The notes beneath the pieces were generated by a model. It saw only the letters and a program-made list of their open reading frames with translations, was not told the origin of the DNA and ran no database searches. A program made the position numbers and the translations under genes. From JABAQJ01 sp046327745 (GTDB taxonomy: Bacteria > Gemmatimonadota > Gemmatimonadetes > Gemmatimonadales > Gemmatimonadaceae), in assembly GCA_046327745.1 (NCBI GenBank), contig JAXLXV010000012.1:204466-268465 (forward strand): a stretch of 64,000 bases of DNA. Direction: 5' to 3'. Positions 44,527-52,713 of this stretch are shown in pieces (position 1 is the stretch's first letter; each line of letters starts with the position of its first letter).

Positions 44527-45945
44527 TCATGGACGCTTCCCGATCGTCATGGCCTTCACATCGGCCGCCGTGTCTTCCAGCAGGTCATCCAGCGCCCCTC
44601 GGTCAAGGTACTCACCACGCAACACGACGCCGCGGATGCGCCGCGTCGCCTCAATCTGCTGCGTCGGATCAGCGTCCAGCAACACGACATCAGCGACATG
44701 TCCTGTCTCGAGAGTGCCATGCCGGCCTTCACGACCCAGAAAGCGCGCGCCATTCACGGTCGCGGCCTGCAGCGCCTGCAAGGGTGTGAGCCCCGCGCGC
44801 ACCATCAGTGCCATTTCATCGTGCAGGCCGACGCCAGGGTAATCGTAGGAATTCAGGAATCCGGCGTCTGTGCCCGCCAGTATCAACACACCCGCCTGCT
44901 GCAACAATGGGAGCTTCGCGGCCGTGAACGTATAGTTGGCGTGACGCCGCGCGATTGCCGCGGAGTCCGCACTGGCGGCGCGCTGCACGCGCCATGCATA
45001 CGTCTGCTGCAGCCCCGGGCCAATGTACTGCAAGTATGAGTCGGACCGATGATCCTCGCTGTCGAGCCACGCCAGGGTCCGGCTGATGTTTAGCGTGGGT
45101 GTGATCGCCGTGCCATGCTGCGCCATCAGGCGGTACACTGCGACCGCCTCGCGCTGGTCAAAAGCGGCCATCGGGTCTGCCGGAGTGGCGCCGCCCGGCC
45201 GTTCAGCGCCTGCGCGGATGGCGTAGGACAAGTGTTCGATGGAACCGAGTCCCAGCAGGATTGCCTCTCGGACGGGCACAGCGGCCGGAATGTGCGCCGA
45301 CGATTTGAGCCCGCGTCGCCGGATCTCGCCCAAGGCGTAACGGAAGAGGTCAGGCTTCAGTGTGTTATCCGTCAGCTTCACAAAATCGACGTGCATCGCC
45401 ACCAACCGATCGAGCGCCGCGTCGACCTCCTGCCGACTGTCGACCTCCAGATCCCCGGGCCAGATCGAGTTCAGGCCCTCGAGCTTTGGGCCAGACGTGA
45501 AGATTTGTGGCCCCGACATTTCGCCCCGAGCGATGGAATCACGCCACGCCAACACCGTCGACGCCAGATCGCCAGCTGCATCACGCACCGCCGTGACGCC
45601 ATGCGCGACATACAACGGCAGCAAGTTGCGGTTTTCGTGAATCAGGCTGTCGCCGCCGCCAAAATGGACGTGCATATCCCAAAGGCCTGGGATGGCAAAG
45701 GTGCCCGTGCCATCGACCACGCGATCGGCAGAAAACTGTCGCGCCTCGGCGCTCCCGGTGATGGCGACGATGGAGTCGCCGGCGATGGCGATCGTCCGAT
45801 CCCGCAGGCGCGCCCCCGACCGCACGTCGATGATCGTTGTATGCGTGATCAGCACGGCCACCGCGGTCGTGCTGGTCGACTGTGGCGCGGCTTGGCAAGG
45901 CGCCAGCAGCAGCAACGCCAGTAGCATCATGGGCAACGTTCGCAT
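44527..45945 (-). CDS. Secreted amidohydrolase (imidazolonepropionase-like)
   Basis: 472 residues from ATG 45945, preceded by GGGAG. A signal peptide is clear: MRTLPMMLLALLLLAPCQAA, with a Cys near the cleavage site. The amidohydrolase barrel shows WDMHVHFGGGDS (metal-binding HxH), SSAHIPAAVP and GTDAGFLNSYDYPG. A metal-dependent hydrolase acting outside the cytoplasm; substrate unknown, perhaps peptides or hydantoins. Does not overlap its neighbours. Confidence 0.85.
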   Translation of the reverse strand: MRTLPMMLLALLLLAPCQAAPQSTSTTAVAVLITHTTIIDVRSGARLRDRTIAIAGDSIVAITGSAEARQFSADRVVDGTGTFAIPGLWDMHVHFGGGDSLIHENRNLLPLYVAHGVTAVRDAAGDLASTVLAWRDSIARGEMSGPQIFTSGPKLEGLNSIWPGDLEVDSRQEVDAALDRLVAMHVDFVKLTDNTLKPDLFRYALGEIRRRGLKSSAHIPAAVPVREAILLGLGSIEHLSYAIRAGAERPGGATPADPMAAFDQREAVAVYRLMAQHGTAITPTLNISRTLAWLDSEDHRSDSYLQYIGPGLQQTYAWRVQRAASADSAAIARRHANYTFTAAKLPLLQQAGVLILAGTDAGFLNSYDYPGVGLHDEMALMVRAGLTPLQALQAATVNGARFLGREGRHGTLETGHVADVVLLDADPTQQIEATRRIRGVVLRGEYLDRGALDDLLEDTAADVKAMTIGKRP

Positions 45946-46058
45946 AGCTCCCTCGCCGGATTGTGACAGCAGCGAACCCCGCGTCCCGGTCGCCGAGCCG
46001 CTCAGGTGCGACCGCGCCTCACGTATGGCCAACTATAGCGGAAAATCCATGAGGCAAA

Positions 46059-46217
46059 TTACCGGAAGAGCGCCAGACTCTTCACCACAACCTGGGATAC
46101 CCCCCACACCGCTGGGATGCCGACCACCAGCCACGACGCCCACAGCGCCAATCGACTGTCATCCGGCGTCCGCTGCGAGTCGCGACGCTCGAGGTGATTC
46201 TTTTCCTGTGCGGTCAC
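46059..46217 (-). CDS. Small single-pass membrane protein, MFS partner
   Basis: 52 residues from a GTG that overlaps the MFS stop as GTGA. After a charged N-terminus the sequence LWASWLVVGIPAVWGVSQVV forms one membrane helix, then VKSLALFR. The pattern (G-I-P-x-x-x-G-V and a Lys after the helix) resembles the short proteins that often follow OFA-type MFS transporters and are annotated elsewhere as an MFS small subunit. That comparison is from memory. A longer shadow frame covering this stretch ends with the same residues, but the short coupled form is the better call. Confidence 0.75.
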   Translation of the reverse strand: MTAQEKNHLERRDSQRTPDDSRLALWASWLVVGIPAVWGVSQVVVKSLALFR

Positions 46218-47560
46218 GTCCTCACCCCTGGGTTCTGGAGCGAGGCGCCAGCCGGCGGTGCGCGATGACTCGCGTCTACCGCCCGAACCATCCAGTTGCA
46301 GAGGAATCCGAGGACCAGCAGCGCGGCCATCACCTCCATGGTCACCGAATACGCCTCTGCCTTCGGCACGCCGTGAGACAGCTGATACTCCCGGATGTAA
46401 TTCACTAGCACCGGGCCAGCGACGCCAGCGAGGGACCAAGCGGTGAGAAGGCGTCCGTGGATGGCGCCCACGTGCAGCACGCCAAACATGTCGCGCAGGT
46501 ACGCGGGAATGGTGGCAAATCCTCCGCCATACATGGACATGATCACCACATAGAATAGCACGAACAACACCACGTTGCCGGCACGCCCCGTCTGGGGGAC
46601 GGAAGCGTACAGCACCGCGCCTAACGCGAAATAGATCATGTACGTGCGCCGGCGTCCGATGATGTCGGACAGCGAGGACCAAACGAAACGGCCGGCCATG
46701 TTCGCCAAACTCAGGAGGCCGACGAACCCGGCCGCGGCGCCGGCCGTAATCGCTCCCGGAAACATCTCCTGGATCATCGGCGACGCCTGTCCGAGCACGC
46801 CAATGCCCGCCGTGACGTTCAGGCACAACACTCCCCACAACAGCCAGAATTGCGGCGTACGAACGGCCTCGGTCACTAGAACATCAGGCGCTGCGGGCAC
46901 GCGGCGTTGCTGCTGACCGCCTCGTTCAGGCGCGCGCCACTGCGCTGGAGGGAGGCGAACGGTGAATACCCCGAACATCATGAAGGCGAAGTACAGCAGT
47001 CCCATGACCAAGAACGCCGGCGCGACGCCCATGGATGTCGGCGTCTTGAAGTGGTCCATGAGCGCTACGGCCAGCGGAGAACCAATCATGGCGCCCCCAC
47101 CAAACCCCATGATGGCGAGTCCAGTGGCCATCCCAGGGCGATCGGGAAACCACTTGATCAGGGTGGAGACCGGCGAGATGTAGCCCAGTCCCAAACCAAT
47201 ACCGCCAATCACGCCATATCCGAGGTACACCAGCCAGATGGCGTGCGCTGACACGCCCACGGCGGCTACAAGAAAACCGCCTCCAAAGCAGGCGGCGGAA
47301 GCGAACATCGCCTTCCGGGGCCCGGCCTCCTCTAACCAGCGCCCAAAGGTGAACGCCGAGAGCCCAAGGAAGACGATCGCAACGCTGAAGATCCAGCCGA
47401 TGGTCGTCAGGCGCCAATCGTCCGGCGCCGGCGCCGTAATGCCCTTCAGGGTTGAGAGCGGCAGGTTGAATACGCTGAAGGCATAGGCCTGGCCGATCGA
47501 CAGATGAATCGCCAGAGCAGCCGGCGGTACACGCCACCGATTGTAGTTCGGCGGCGCGAT
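46214..47560 (-). CDS. OFA-type MFS transporter (start codon unresolved)
   Basis: 12-helix major facilitator resembling the oxalate/formate antiporter family. The first ATG in frame (47308) would begin after about two helices. The frame stays open upstream to a TGA at 47576-47578 and there encodes a convincing N-terminus (NYNRWRVPPAALAIHLSIGQ, AYAFSVFNLPLSTL, GRWLEEAGPRKA), but there is no ATG, GTG or TTG for 89 codons. ATC at 47560 is one possible start; a one-base frameshift near 47563-47577 would reach a TTG. Function, if intact, is exchange of small carboxylates. Followed by the small partner gene. Confidence 0.72.
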   Translation of the reverse strand: MAPPNYNRWRVPPAALAIHLSIGQAYAFSVFNLPLSTLKGITAPAPDDWRLTTIGWIFSVAIVFLGLSAFTFGRWLEEAGPRKAMFASAACFGGGFLVAAVGVSAHAIWLVYLGYGVIGGIGLGLGYISPVSTLIKWFPDRPGMATGLAIMGFGGGAMIGSPLAVALMDHFKTPTSMGVAPAFLVMGLLYFAFMMFGVFTVRLPPAQWRAPERGGQQQRRVPAAPDVLVTEAVRTPQFWLLWGVLCLNVTAGIGVLGQASPMIQEMFPGAITAGAAAGFVGLLSLANMAGRFVWSSLSDIIGRRRTYMIYFALGAVLYASVPQTGRAGNVVLFVLFYVVIMSMYGGGFATIPAYLRDMFGVLHVGAIHGRLLTAWSLAGVAGPVLVNYIREYQLSHGVPKAEAYSVTMEVMAALLVLGFLCNWMVRAVDASHRAPPAGASLQNPGVRT

Positions 47561-47575
47561 GGTGCGATCGCGATC

Positions 47576-47734
47576 TCAACAGGGAAAGAAGGGGCAAGAA
47601 AAATCCCTCAGTAGTCGCGGCAATCTCCCGCGCCGCCTCGACGGGCGAAAGGAGTGGCTCAACGGTGGTCGTTTCTATATCCGTATAGCTGGACAATCGT
47701 TGAACACGATATGGATCGTCGGCCACATTCCATC
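47576..47734. other. Divergent gap between MFS and SRPBCC genes
   Basis: About 159 bases, AT-richer than its surroundings. It contains an inverted repeat (see 47675-47688), an AAAGGAG-like stretch near 47649 and no clear promoter pair. One reading frame on minus runs through it from 47726, but its amino acids look like a shifted version of the MFS start. Confidence 0.3.
47675..47688. promoter_or_regulatory. Inverted repeat, possible operator
   Basis: CTATA-TCCG-TATAG, a perfect 5-bp inverted repeat with 4-base spacer, sits between the divergent MFS and SRPBCC genes. Its position and TATA-like halves would suit an operator or -10 region. No regulator gene is adjacent, so the identity of any binding protein is unknown. 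Confidence 0.3.
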
Positions 47735-48229
47735 ATGCCGCAACACGTCCTGCACTGCTCGATCACCATCCCCCTCCCCCGCGAGTCCGTTTTCGCCTTC
47801 TTCGCCGACGCCGCCAACCTCGAACGGCTCACACCTCCGGAGTTGAGCTTTTCAATCCGAACACCGCTCCCGATCGAAATGCGCCAAGGAACGCTGATCG
47901 ACTACCGGATCGGCCTGCACGGCGTGCCGATGGCGTGGCGCACGCTCATCTCGACCTGGAACCCTCCAGAGGAGTTCGTCGACGTCCAACTTCGGGGGCC
48001 GTATGCGGAATGGGTGCATCGCCACACATTCGAGGAAGTCCCCGCGGGAACACGCATCACCGACGAAGTGCGTTACCGGCTCCCGTTAGGTATCCTCGGC
48101 GACCTGGCGCATCCTCTGGTCCGCCGCCAGCTGCGACAGATCTTTCGCTTTCGCCAGTCGATGGTGTCACGCCTGTTGCTGGGGACGCGCGCTGACGATG
48201 CCGTCGAAGGTCCGCTCACCTTCCGGTAG
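47735..48229 (+). CDS. SRPBCC-fold (START-like) protein
   Basis: 164 residues from ATG 47735; earlier in-frame starts at 47654 and 47711 are possible. Characteristic start SITIPLPRESVFAFFADAAN and LERLTPPELSFSIRT, then LISTWNPPEEFVDVQLRGPY and GTRITDEVRYRLPLG. Similar proteins bind hydrophobic ligands or act in cell-division inhibition (SulA-like labels) or polyketide cyclase contexts. No close functional assignment. The gene is followed by tRNA-Val. Confidence 0.8.
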   Translation: MPQHVLHCSITIPLPRESVFAFFADAANLERLTPPELSFSIRTPLPIEMRQGTLIDYRIGLHGVPMAWRTLISTWNPPEEFVDVQLRGPYAEWVHRHTFEEVPAGTRITDEVRYRLPLGILGDLAHPLVRRQLRQIFRFRQSMVSRLLLGTRADDAVEGPLTFR

Positions 48230-48301
48230 CGGGGCTACCCACGCCAGTCCCGGCTGATTAACGTTCTCCGCCACCGTGGTGCACATCGCCTGGGTGGGTA
48301 C

Positions 48302-48375
48302 GGTCGCGTAGCTCAGCTGGTTAGAGCGCTGGTCTCACATACCAGAGGTCCGGGGTTCGAGTCCCTGCGCGACCA
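48302..48375 (+). tRNA. tRNA-Val (CAC)
   Basis: 74 bases: acceptor GGTCGCG/CGCGACC, D-arm GCTCAGCTGGTTAGAGC, anticodon stem CTGGT/ACCAG with anticodon CAC at 48336-48338, TPsiC arm CCGGGGTTCGAGTCCCTG. CCA not encoded. Followed by a strong terminator after 17 bases. Confidence 0.95.
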
Positions 48376-48392
48376 TTTCTTGGATCCGTGTA

Positions 48393-48427
48393 AACGGGGC
48401 GTCATGGCAGCCATGACGCCCCGTTTT
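48393..48427. terminator. Bidirectional terminator between tRNA-Val and gmd
   Basis: A perfect 16-bp inverted repeat (48393-48408 with 48410-48425) is followed by TTTT on + and has an A-run on the other side, so it can end the tRNA transcript and the gmd transcript. It is the strongest hairpin seen in the window. Confidence 0.88.
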
Positions 48428-48444
48428 GCGTGCCTCGCTCCCGA

Positions 48445-49440
48445 CTACGTGGCGTTGGGCTCCTGCCGAGCAAGCTCCAGGTCCGCCTCCGTCATCAGGC
48501 GTACCAGCTCGCGGAAAGAGGTACGGGCCGTCCATCCAAGCTGTCGTTTTGCCTTGGTCGCGTCCCCTAGCAGGAGGTCGACTTCCGCCGGGCGATAGTA
48601 CTTGGGGTCGATCTCCACGTAGCGTTCCCAGTCCAGATCGAGCACTTCGCTTACCGCGTCGAGAAATTCGCGGACGGAGTGCGTTTCCCCGGTGGCAATG
48701 ACATAGTCGTCGGGCACGGTCTGCTGCAACATCAACCACATGGCTTCCACGTAGTCCCCGGCAAATCCCCAGTCGCGTTGAGCATCCAGGTTGCCTAAAA
48801 ACAACTTCGGCTGCAGACCGAGTTTGATGCGCGTGAGGCCACGCGTGATCTTTCGGGTGACGAAGTTCTCCCCTCGACGTGGGCTCTCGTGATTGAACAA
48901 GATCCCACACGATGCGTGAAGTCCGTAGGACTCGCGGTAGTTCACGGTCACGTGGTGAGCGAAGACCTTCGCGCAGGCGTACGGCGACCGCGGGTGGAAC
49001 GGCGTGGACTCGCTCTGAGGTACGGCCGCGACCTTGCCATACTGCTCGCTCGACGACGCCTGATAGAACCGGGGCGACATGCCGAGGTTACGGATGGCCT
49101 CCAGCAGCCGCAACGTACCGAGGCCAGCGACGTCGACCGTGTATTCGGGGATGTCGAACGAGATTCGGACGTGACTCTGGGCGCCCAAATTGTAAACCTC
49201 GTCAGGCGCAACCCTCGCGAGGATTCTCTGCAGCGACGAGGCGTCGTGCAAGTCACCGTAGTGGAGATGGAGTCGTTCTCCCGGCAGGTGCGCACTCAGA
49301 TAGATCGGCTCGATGCGCCCAGTGTTGAACTGAGACGACCTTCGCACGACCCCGTGGACTTCGTACCCTTTCGTGAGGAGCAATTCGGCCAGGTAGGAAC
49401 CATCCTGGCCGGTAATGCCGGTAATCAGTGCTTTTCGCAT
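48445..49440 (-). CDS. gmd: GDP-mannose 4,6-dehydratase
   Basis: 331 residues of the extended SDR family. NAD(P) motif GITGQDGSYLAELLLTKGYE, active-site YxxxK in RSPYACAKVFAHH, and GMSPRFYQASSSEQYGKV with FNHESPRRGENFVTRKI. It makes GDP-4-keto-6-deoxymannose for fucose or rhamnose in surface polysaccharides. Ends 18 bases beyond the terminator; no reductase (fcl/rmd) is adjacent. Confidence 0.94.
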   Translation of the reverse strand: MRKALITGITGQDGSYLAELLLTKGYEVHGVVRRSSQFNTGRIEPIYLSAHLPGERLHLHYGDLHDASSLQRILARVAPDEVYNLGAQSHVRISFDIPEYTVDVAGLGTLRLLEAIRNLGMSPRFYQASSSEQYGKVAAVPQSESTPFHPRSPYACAKVFAHHVTVNYRESYGLHASCGILFNHESPRRGENFVTRKITRGLTRIKLGLQPKLFLGNLDAQRDWGFAGDYVEAMWLMLQQTVPDDYVIATGETHSVREFLDAVSEVLDLDWERYVEIDPKYYRPAEVDLLLGDATKAKRQLGWTARTSFRELVRLMTEADLELARQEPNAT

Positions 49441-49469
49441 GCGATCAAGGATAACGCGGAGGTCTGTGG

Positions 49470-50720
49470 CTACGGAGTTCCGACCACAGCCCCCGCTCGC
49501 TGAAGACGGGCAAGTGTCGCGGGATCCATCCGCGTCGTGAGGATCAAGACATCACCATCGGTCCGCTGTTCGACCACGTCACCCGAACGGTGGATATCCG
49601 CGAGCAGGCGGCCATCGCCGGCCGACACGCGCAATTCCGTGAGTGGTCGCAAGGCCAGACGACGCGCCCGCAATTCGGCGAGCAACGGCTCAACGCCGGC
49701 TGGCGTTCGAGCAGACACAAGCACGTGATCGGGGAGAAGCGCGCGAAGTCGGTCCTGAAGTCCGAGTCGTTGCTCCGGTGTGAGCAAGTCGACCTTGTTG
49801 AATACGTAGAGCACGGGCTTGTCGTGGGCGCCCAATTCAGCCAGCACTTCATCCACTACGTCGCGCTGCTCTTCCCACGACTCGTGACTGGCATCGATCA
49901 CGTGTAGCAGCAAGTCCGCCTCGAGCACCTCTTCCAATGTGGCCCGGAATGACGCCACCAAGTGGTGCGGCAGCTTGCGGATGAACCCGACGGTGTCGGT
50001 CAACAAAGCATGCTGGCGATCGCCGACGTCGACTTCTCGAGTGAGCGTGTCCAACGTGGCGAACAACCGATCCTCCACAAAGACATCCCGGTCCCCGGAC
50101 ACGGCCCGCAGAATGGATGACTTCCCAGCGTTGGTGTAGCCGACGAGGGCAGCGCGGAACTCTGCCTTTCGCCCCTGGCGCTGAACCGCTCGGGAACGCT
50201 GAACGTCGGCAAGGCGCTCTTTGAGGACCCGGATCCGCTGCGAAATAAGGCGGCGGTCGGTTTCGAGCTGCGTTTCACCCGGTCCGCGAACCCCGATTCC
50301 CCCCCGGAATTTCTCCAGGTGCGTCCACATGCGCGTCAAACGAGGTAGCATGTATTCCAGCTGCGCCAACTCAACTTGCAGTCGCGCCTCGCGACTGCGC
50401 GCTCGGGTGGCAAAGATGTCGAGGATCAATTCGGCGCGATCCATAACGCGACGACCAATCGCGTCCTCGATGTTCTTGCCCTGGCTCGGCGTCAACTCGT
50501 CGTCAAAGATGACGAGTGAAACGTCCTCAGACTCGATGCGTGCTCGCAGTTCTTCGATCTTGCCGGAACCCAAATACGTGGCCGAGTTTGGGCGATCGAG
50601 CATCTGCGTGAGCGTTCCGACCACGCGAGCGCCGGCTGTGTCCGCGAGTCTCTCCAACTCCTCCAGGTGCTCATCGACCTGATGGCGGGCGCCGCTTCGC
50701 TTGCGAGGCGCGCCCACCAA
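49470..50720 (-). CDS. hflX: GTPase HflX
   Basis: 416 residues from a TTG at 50720, or more. GTPase motifs VGYTNAGKSSILRAV, DTVGFIRKLPHHL and VFNKVDLL follow an N-terminal HflX domain (GTLTQMLDRPNSATYLGSGK, VIFDDELTPSQGKNIED). Ribosome-associated GTPase. In-frame codons upstream of the TTG still encode a likely homologous start (RISKALISLEPPVERTLL), but without ATG, GTG or TTG; an ATT at 50768 is one possible start. So the true N-terminus is probably about 16 residues longer. Confidence 0.93.
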   Translation of the reverse strand: MVGAPRKRSGARHQVDEHLEELERLADTAGARVVGTLTQMLDRPNSATYLGSGKIEELRARIESEDVSLVIFDDELTPSQGKNIEDAIGRRVMDRAELILDIFATRARSREARLQVELAQLEYMLPRLTRMWTHLEKFRGGIGVRGPGETQLETDRRLISQRIRVLKERLADVQRSRAVQRQGRKAEFRAALVGYTNAGKSSILRAVSGDRDVFVEDRLFATLDTLTREVDVGDRQHALLTDTVGFIRKLPHHLVASFRATLEEVLEADLLLHVIDASHESWEEQRDVVDEVLAELGAHDKPVLYVFNKVDLLTPEQRLGLQDRLRALLPDHVLVSARTPAGVEPLLAELRARRLALRPLTELRVSAGDGRLLADIHRSGDVVEQRTDGDVLILTTRMDPATLARLQRAGAVVGTP

Positions 50721-50861
50721 CAGCGTACGCTCGACCGGCGGCTCGAGTGAGATCAGTGCCTTGGAAATACGCGTCTCGCGTTGCGAGTCAGGATTGGCCA
50801 GTCGCGCCGATCGGCGCGGCCGAGTTCAATCTAAACCCGGCCGGCCAATCGCTGCAGGCAA

Positions 50862-51326
50862 CTATCGGCTCATCGAGTTGAAGCGGCCACGCTGGTCGTA
50901 CGGCCGCGTGAAGGCCCCAAGAGGCGTGTTGACGGTGACGTCACCCATCACACGGTATTCGACGCTGCCGGTCTGCATCAGCTGTCGTCCCGCTGCACCG
51001 ATCCCCGTGTACGTGAAGTTGAAGGGGAGCCGCACTTCGGACGACTGATCCTTCTCGACCTGGAACCGACTGTCGTAGGCACCCACGCCAAACGTGACCG
51101 TATCCACCATGAGCTTGTATGTCAGGCGGCTACCATCGAGACGGAAGTTGTTCGGGTTGTACACGTCGAGCACGATTTCCATGGAACCGCCAGCTACACC
51201 CAGCCCGGTGACTTTGACGTCCTTGAACGTCACGACCGGCTCCTTGAAGTGCGCCATCCCGAGGGTCGCACACGCGCTCGTTAGGACCAATCCCACGGTT
51301 CCCCACCACAACAACGCCTTACGCAT
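50862..51326 (-). CDS. LEA14/WHy-domain lipoprotein
   Basis: 154 residues. N-terminal signal ending LTSACATL, with Cys at position 19 as probable lipidation site (position -3 is Thr rather than the usual Leu, so a lipobox is not perfect). The rest matches the water-stress/hypersensitive-response (LEA2) fold: VTFKDVKVTGLG, IVLDVYNPNNFRLDGSRLTY and EVRLPFNFTYTGIG. Such periplasmic proteins are common and of unknown role, with links to desiccation stress. Its start overlaps the rarA end by 8 bases. Confidence 0.82.
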   Translation of the reverse strand: MRKALLWWGTVGLVLTSACATLGMAHFKEPVVTFKDVKVTGLGVAGGSMEIVLDVYNPNNFRLDGSRLTYKLMVDTVTFGVGAYDSRFQVEKDQSSEVRLPFNFTYTGIGAAGRQLMQTGSVEYRVMGDVTVNTPLGAFTRPYDQRGRFNSMSR

Positions 51327-52713
51327 CAGTAGTTCCTCCTTCAGGGATCTCGGCGGCGTCAGCCGTTCGACGACGCTGCATTTTCTCCTTCAACTCCGCC
51401 CACCAGGCCAATCGCTTGGCGATGTCCTTCTCAAACCCGAACGCTCCCGGTTCATATAATACGGAGCCCTGCAAACGCTCAGGAAGATATTCCTGCGGAG
51501 TGTAGGCCTCGGGCACCGAATGGGCGTATTCGTACCCCTTGCCATAGCCCAGTTCCTTCATCAACGAGGTCGGTGCGTTGCGGATATGCAGGGGCACCGG
51601 CTCGGCCGGTGTGGCGCGCGCGAGGTCCAAGGCTGCCTTCCATGCCTCGTATACGCGGTTGGATTTCGGGGCGACGGCCAGGTACACAGCGGCCTCCGCG
51701 ATCGCCAATTCACCCTCCGGCGAGCCTAACGCGTGATATGTGTCACGCGCCGCGAGCGCGATCTGAAGGGCTTGCGGGTCCGCCAACCCCACATCCTCGG
51801 CGGCGAATCGAACGGTCCGCCGGGCGATATACATGGGATCTTCCCCTCCTTCGATCATGCGGGCCAACCAGTACAGGGCTCCGTTCGGGTCACTCCCCCG
51901 CAGCGCCTTGTGATAGGCGGAAATCAGGTTGTAGTGCTCCTCACCCACCTTGTCATAGCGCGCCACACGCAACTGAAGCGCCTCCCGAAGGATCTCCTCC
52001 GTCAGCTCGGTTCCAGCCGCCACATGCGACGCCGCCGCCTCTAGGATGGTGAGCGCGCGCCGTGCATCCCCGTCCGCCTGAACGGCCAGCCAGGTCAGGG
52101 CTTGATCGCTTGCCGACAGGCGTAAGCTCCCGAGTCCGCGATCGCTGTCCGTAAGCGCGCGGCGAAGCAGCGCCGCCAGCGCCTCCGGCTCCAGCGGCTT
52201 CAGCACAAACACGCGAGTGCGCGAGAGCAACGCGCCGTTTAACTCGAACGAGGGATTCTCTGTCGTGGCCCCAATGAGCGTGACCACGCCGTTCTCCACC
52301 GCCCCCAAGAACGCATCCTGCTGGGCGCGGTTGAATCGATGGATCTCGTCGACGAACAGCACCGTGCGGCGGCCCATGGCCAGGCGCCGCTCCGCCTCGG
52401 CAATGATCTCTCGAACGCGCGGCACACCTTCCGTTACCGCCGAAAACGGAACGAATTCGCGATCGGTGTAGCGTGCGACCAAGAACCCAATGGTGGTCTT
52501 CCCCGTCCCCGGCGGTCCCCACAGGATGATCGACGTCAGCGTGCCGCGTTCAATGGCCTCGCGTAGCGGCTTACCCTGACCGAGCAGCTCCAGCTGCCCC
52601 ACGACTTCGTCCAAACTCGTCGGACGCATTCGCGCCGCCAGCGGCTCAGCCTCATGTCGCCGACTGAACAGTGTGTCGCTGGTGGCCCCGGCGCCCCGCG
52701 AGGTGCGCGCCAT
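51319..52713 (-). CDS. rarA: Replication-associated recombination protein A
   Basis: 464 residues from ATG 52713, which shares one base with the ZIP stop (TGATG). AAA+ ATPase of the clamp-loader type (MgsA/WRNIP1). Walker A LWGPPGTGKTTIGFLV, Walker B VLFVDEIHRFNRAQQDA, sensor TTENPSFELNGALLSR, C-terminal MgsA tetramerisation domain with SAYHKALRGSDPNGALYWLAR. Acts at stalled forks. Confidence 0.95.
   Translation of the reverse strand: MARTSRGAGATSDTLFSRRHEAEPLAARMRPTSLDEVVGQLELLGQGKPLREAIERGTLTSIILWGPPGTGKTTIGFLVARYTDREFVPFSAVTEGVPRVREIIAEAERRLAMGRRTVLFVDEIHRFNRAQQDAFLGAVENGVVTLIGATTENPSFELNGALLSRTRVFVLKPLEPEALAALLRRALTDSDRGLGSLRLSASDQALTWLAVQADGDARRALTILEAAASHVAAGTELTEEILREALQLRVARYDKVGEEHYNLISAYHKALRGSDPNGALYWLARMIEGGEDPMYIARRTVRFAAEDVGLADPQALQIALAARDTYHALGSPEGELAIAEAAVYLAVAPKSNRVYEAWKAALDLARATPAEPVPLHIRNAPTSLMKELGYGKGYEYAHSVPEAYTPQEYLPERLQGSVLYEPGAFGFEKDIAKRLAWWAELKEKMQRRRTADAAEIPEGGTTDA

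Noticed and set aside
46059..46838. 259-residue frame on minus overlapping the MFS gene
   Set aside because: Its N-terminal two thirds are a frame-shifted reading of the MFS gene. Only the last 52 residues, beginning at a coupled GTG, look real and are reported.
46926..47726. 266-residue frame on minus across the MFS N-terminus
   Set aside because: Arg- and His-rich shadow of the transporter frame. It is used only to note that a one-base shift would connect to a TTG.
48335..48910. 191-residue frame on minus across tRNA-Val, the terminator and the gmd end
   Set aside because: It runs through a tRNA and a terminator and is out of frame with gmd.
4390..51700. Several GCGATCGC palindromes (for example near 4393, 47564, 50016)
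   Set aside because: Only a handful are seen; with this GC content and the palindrome, a small excess is not convincing.
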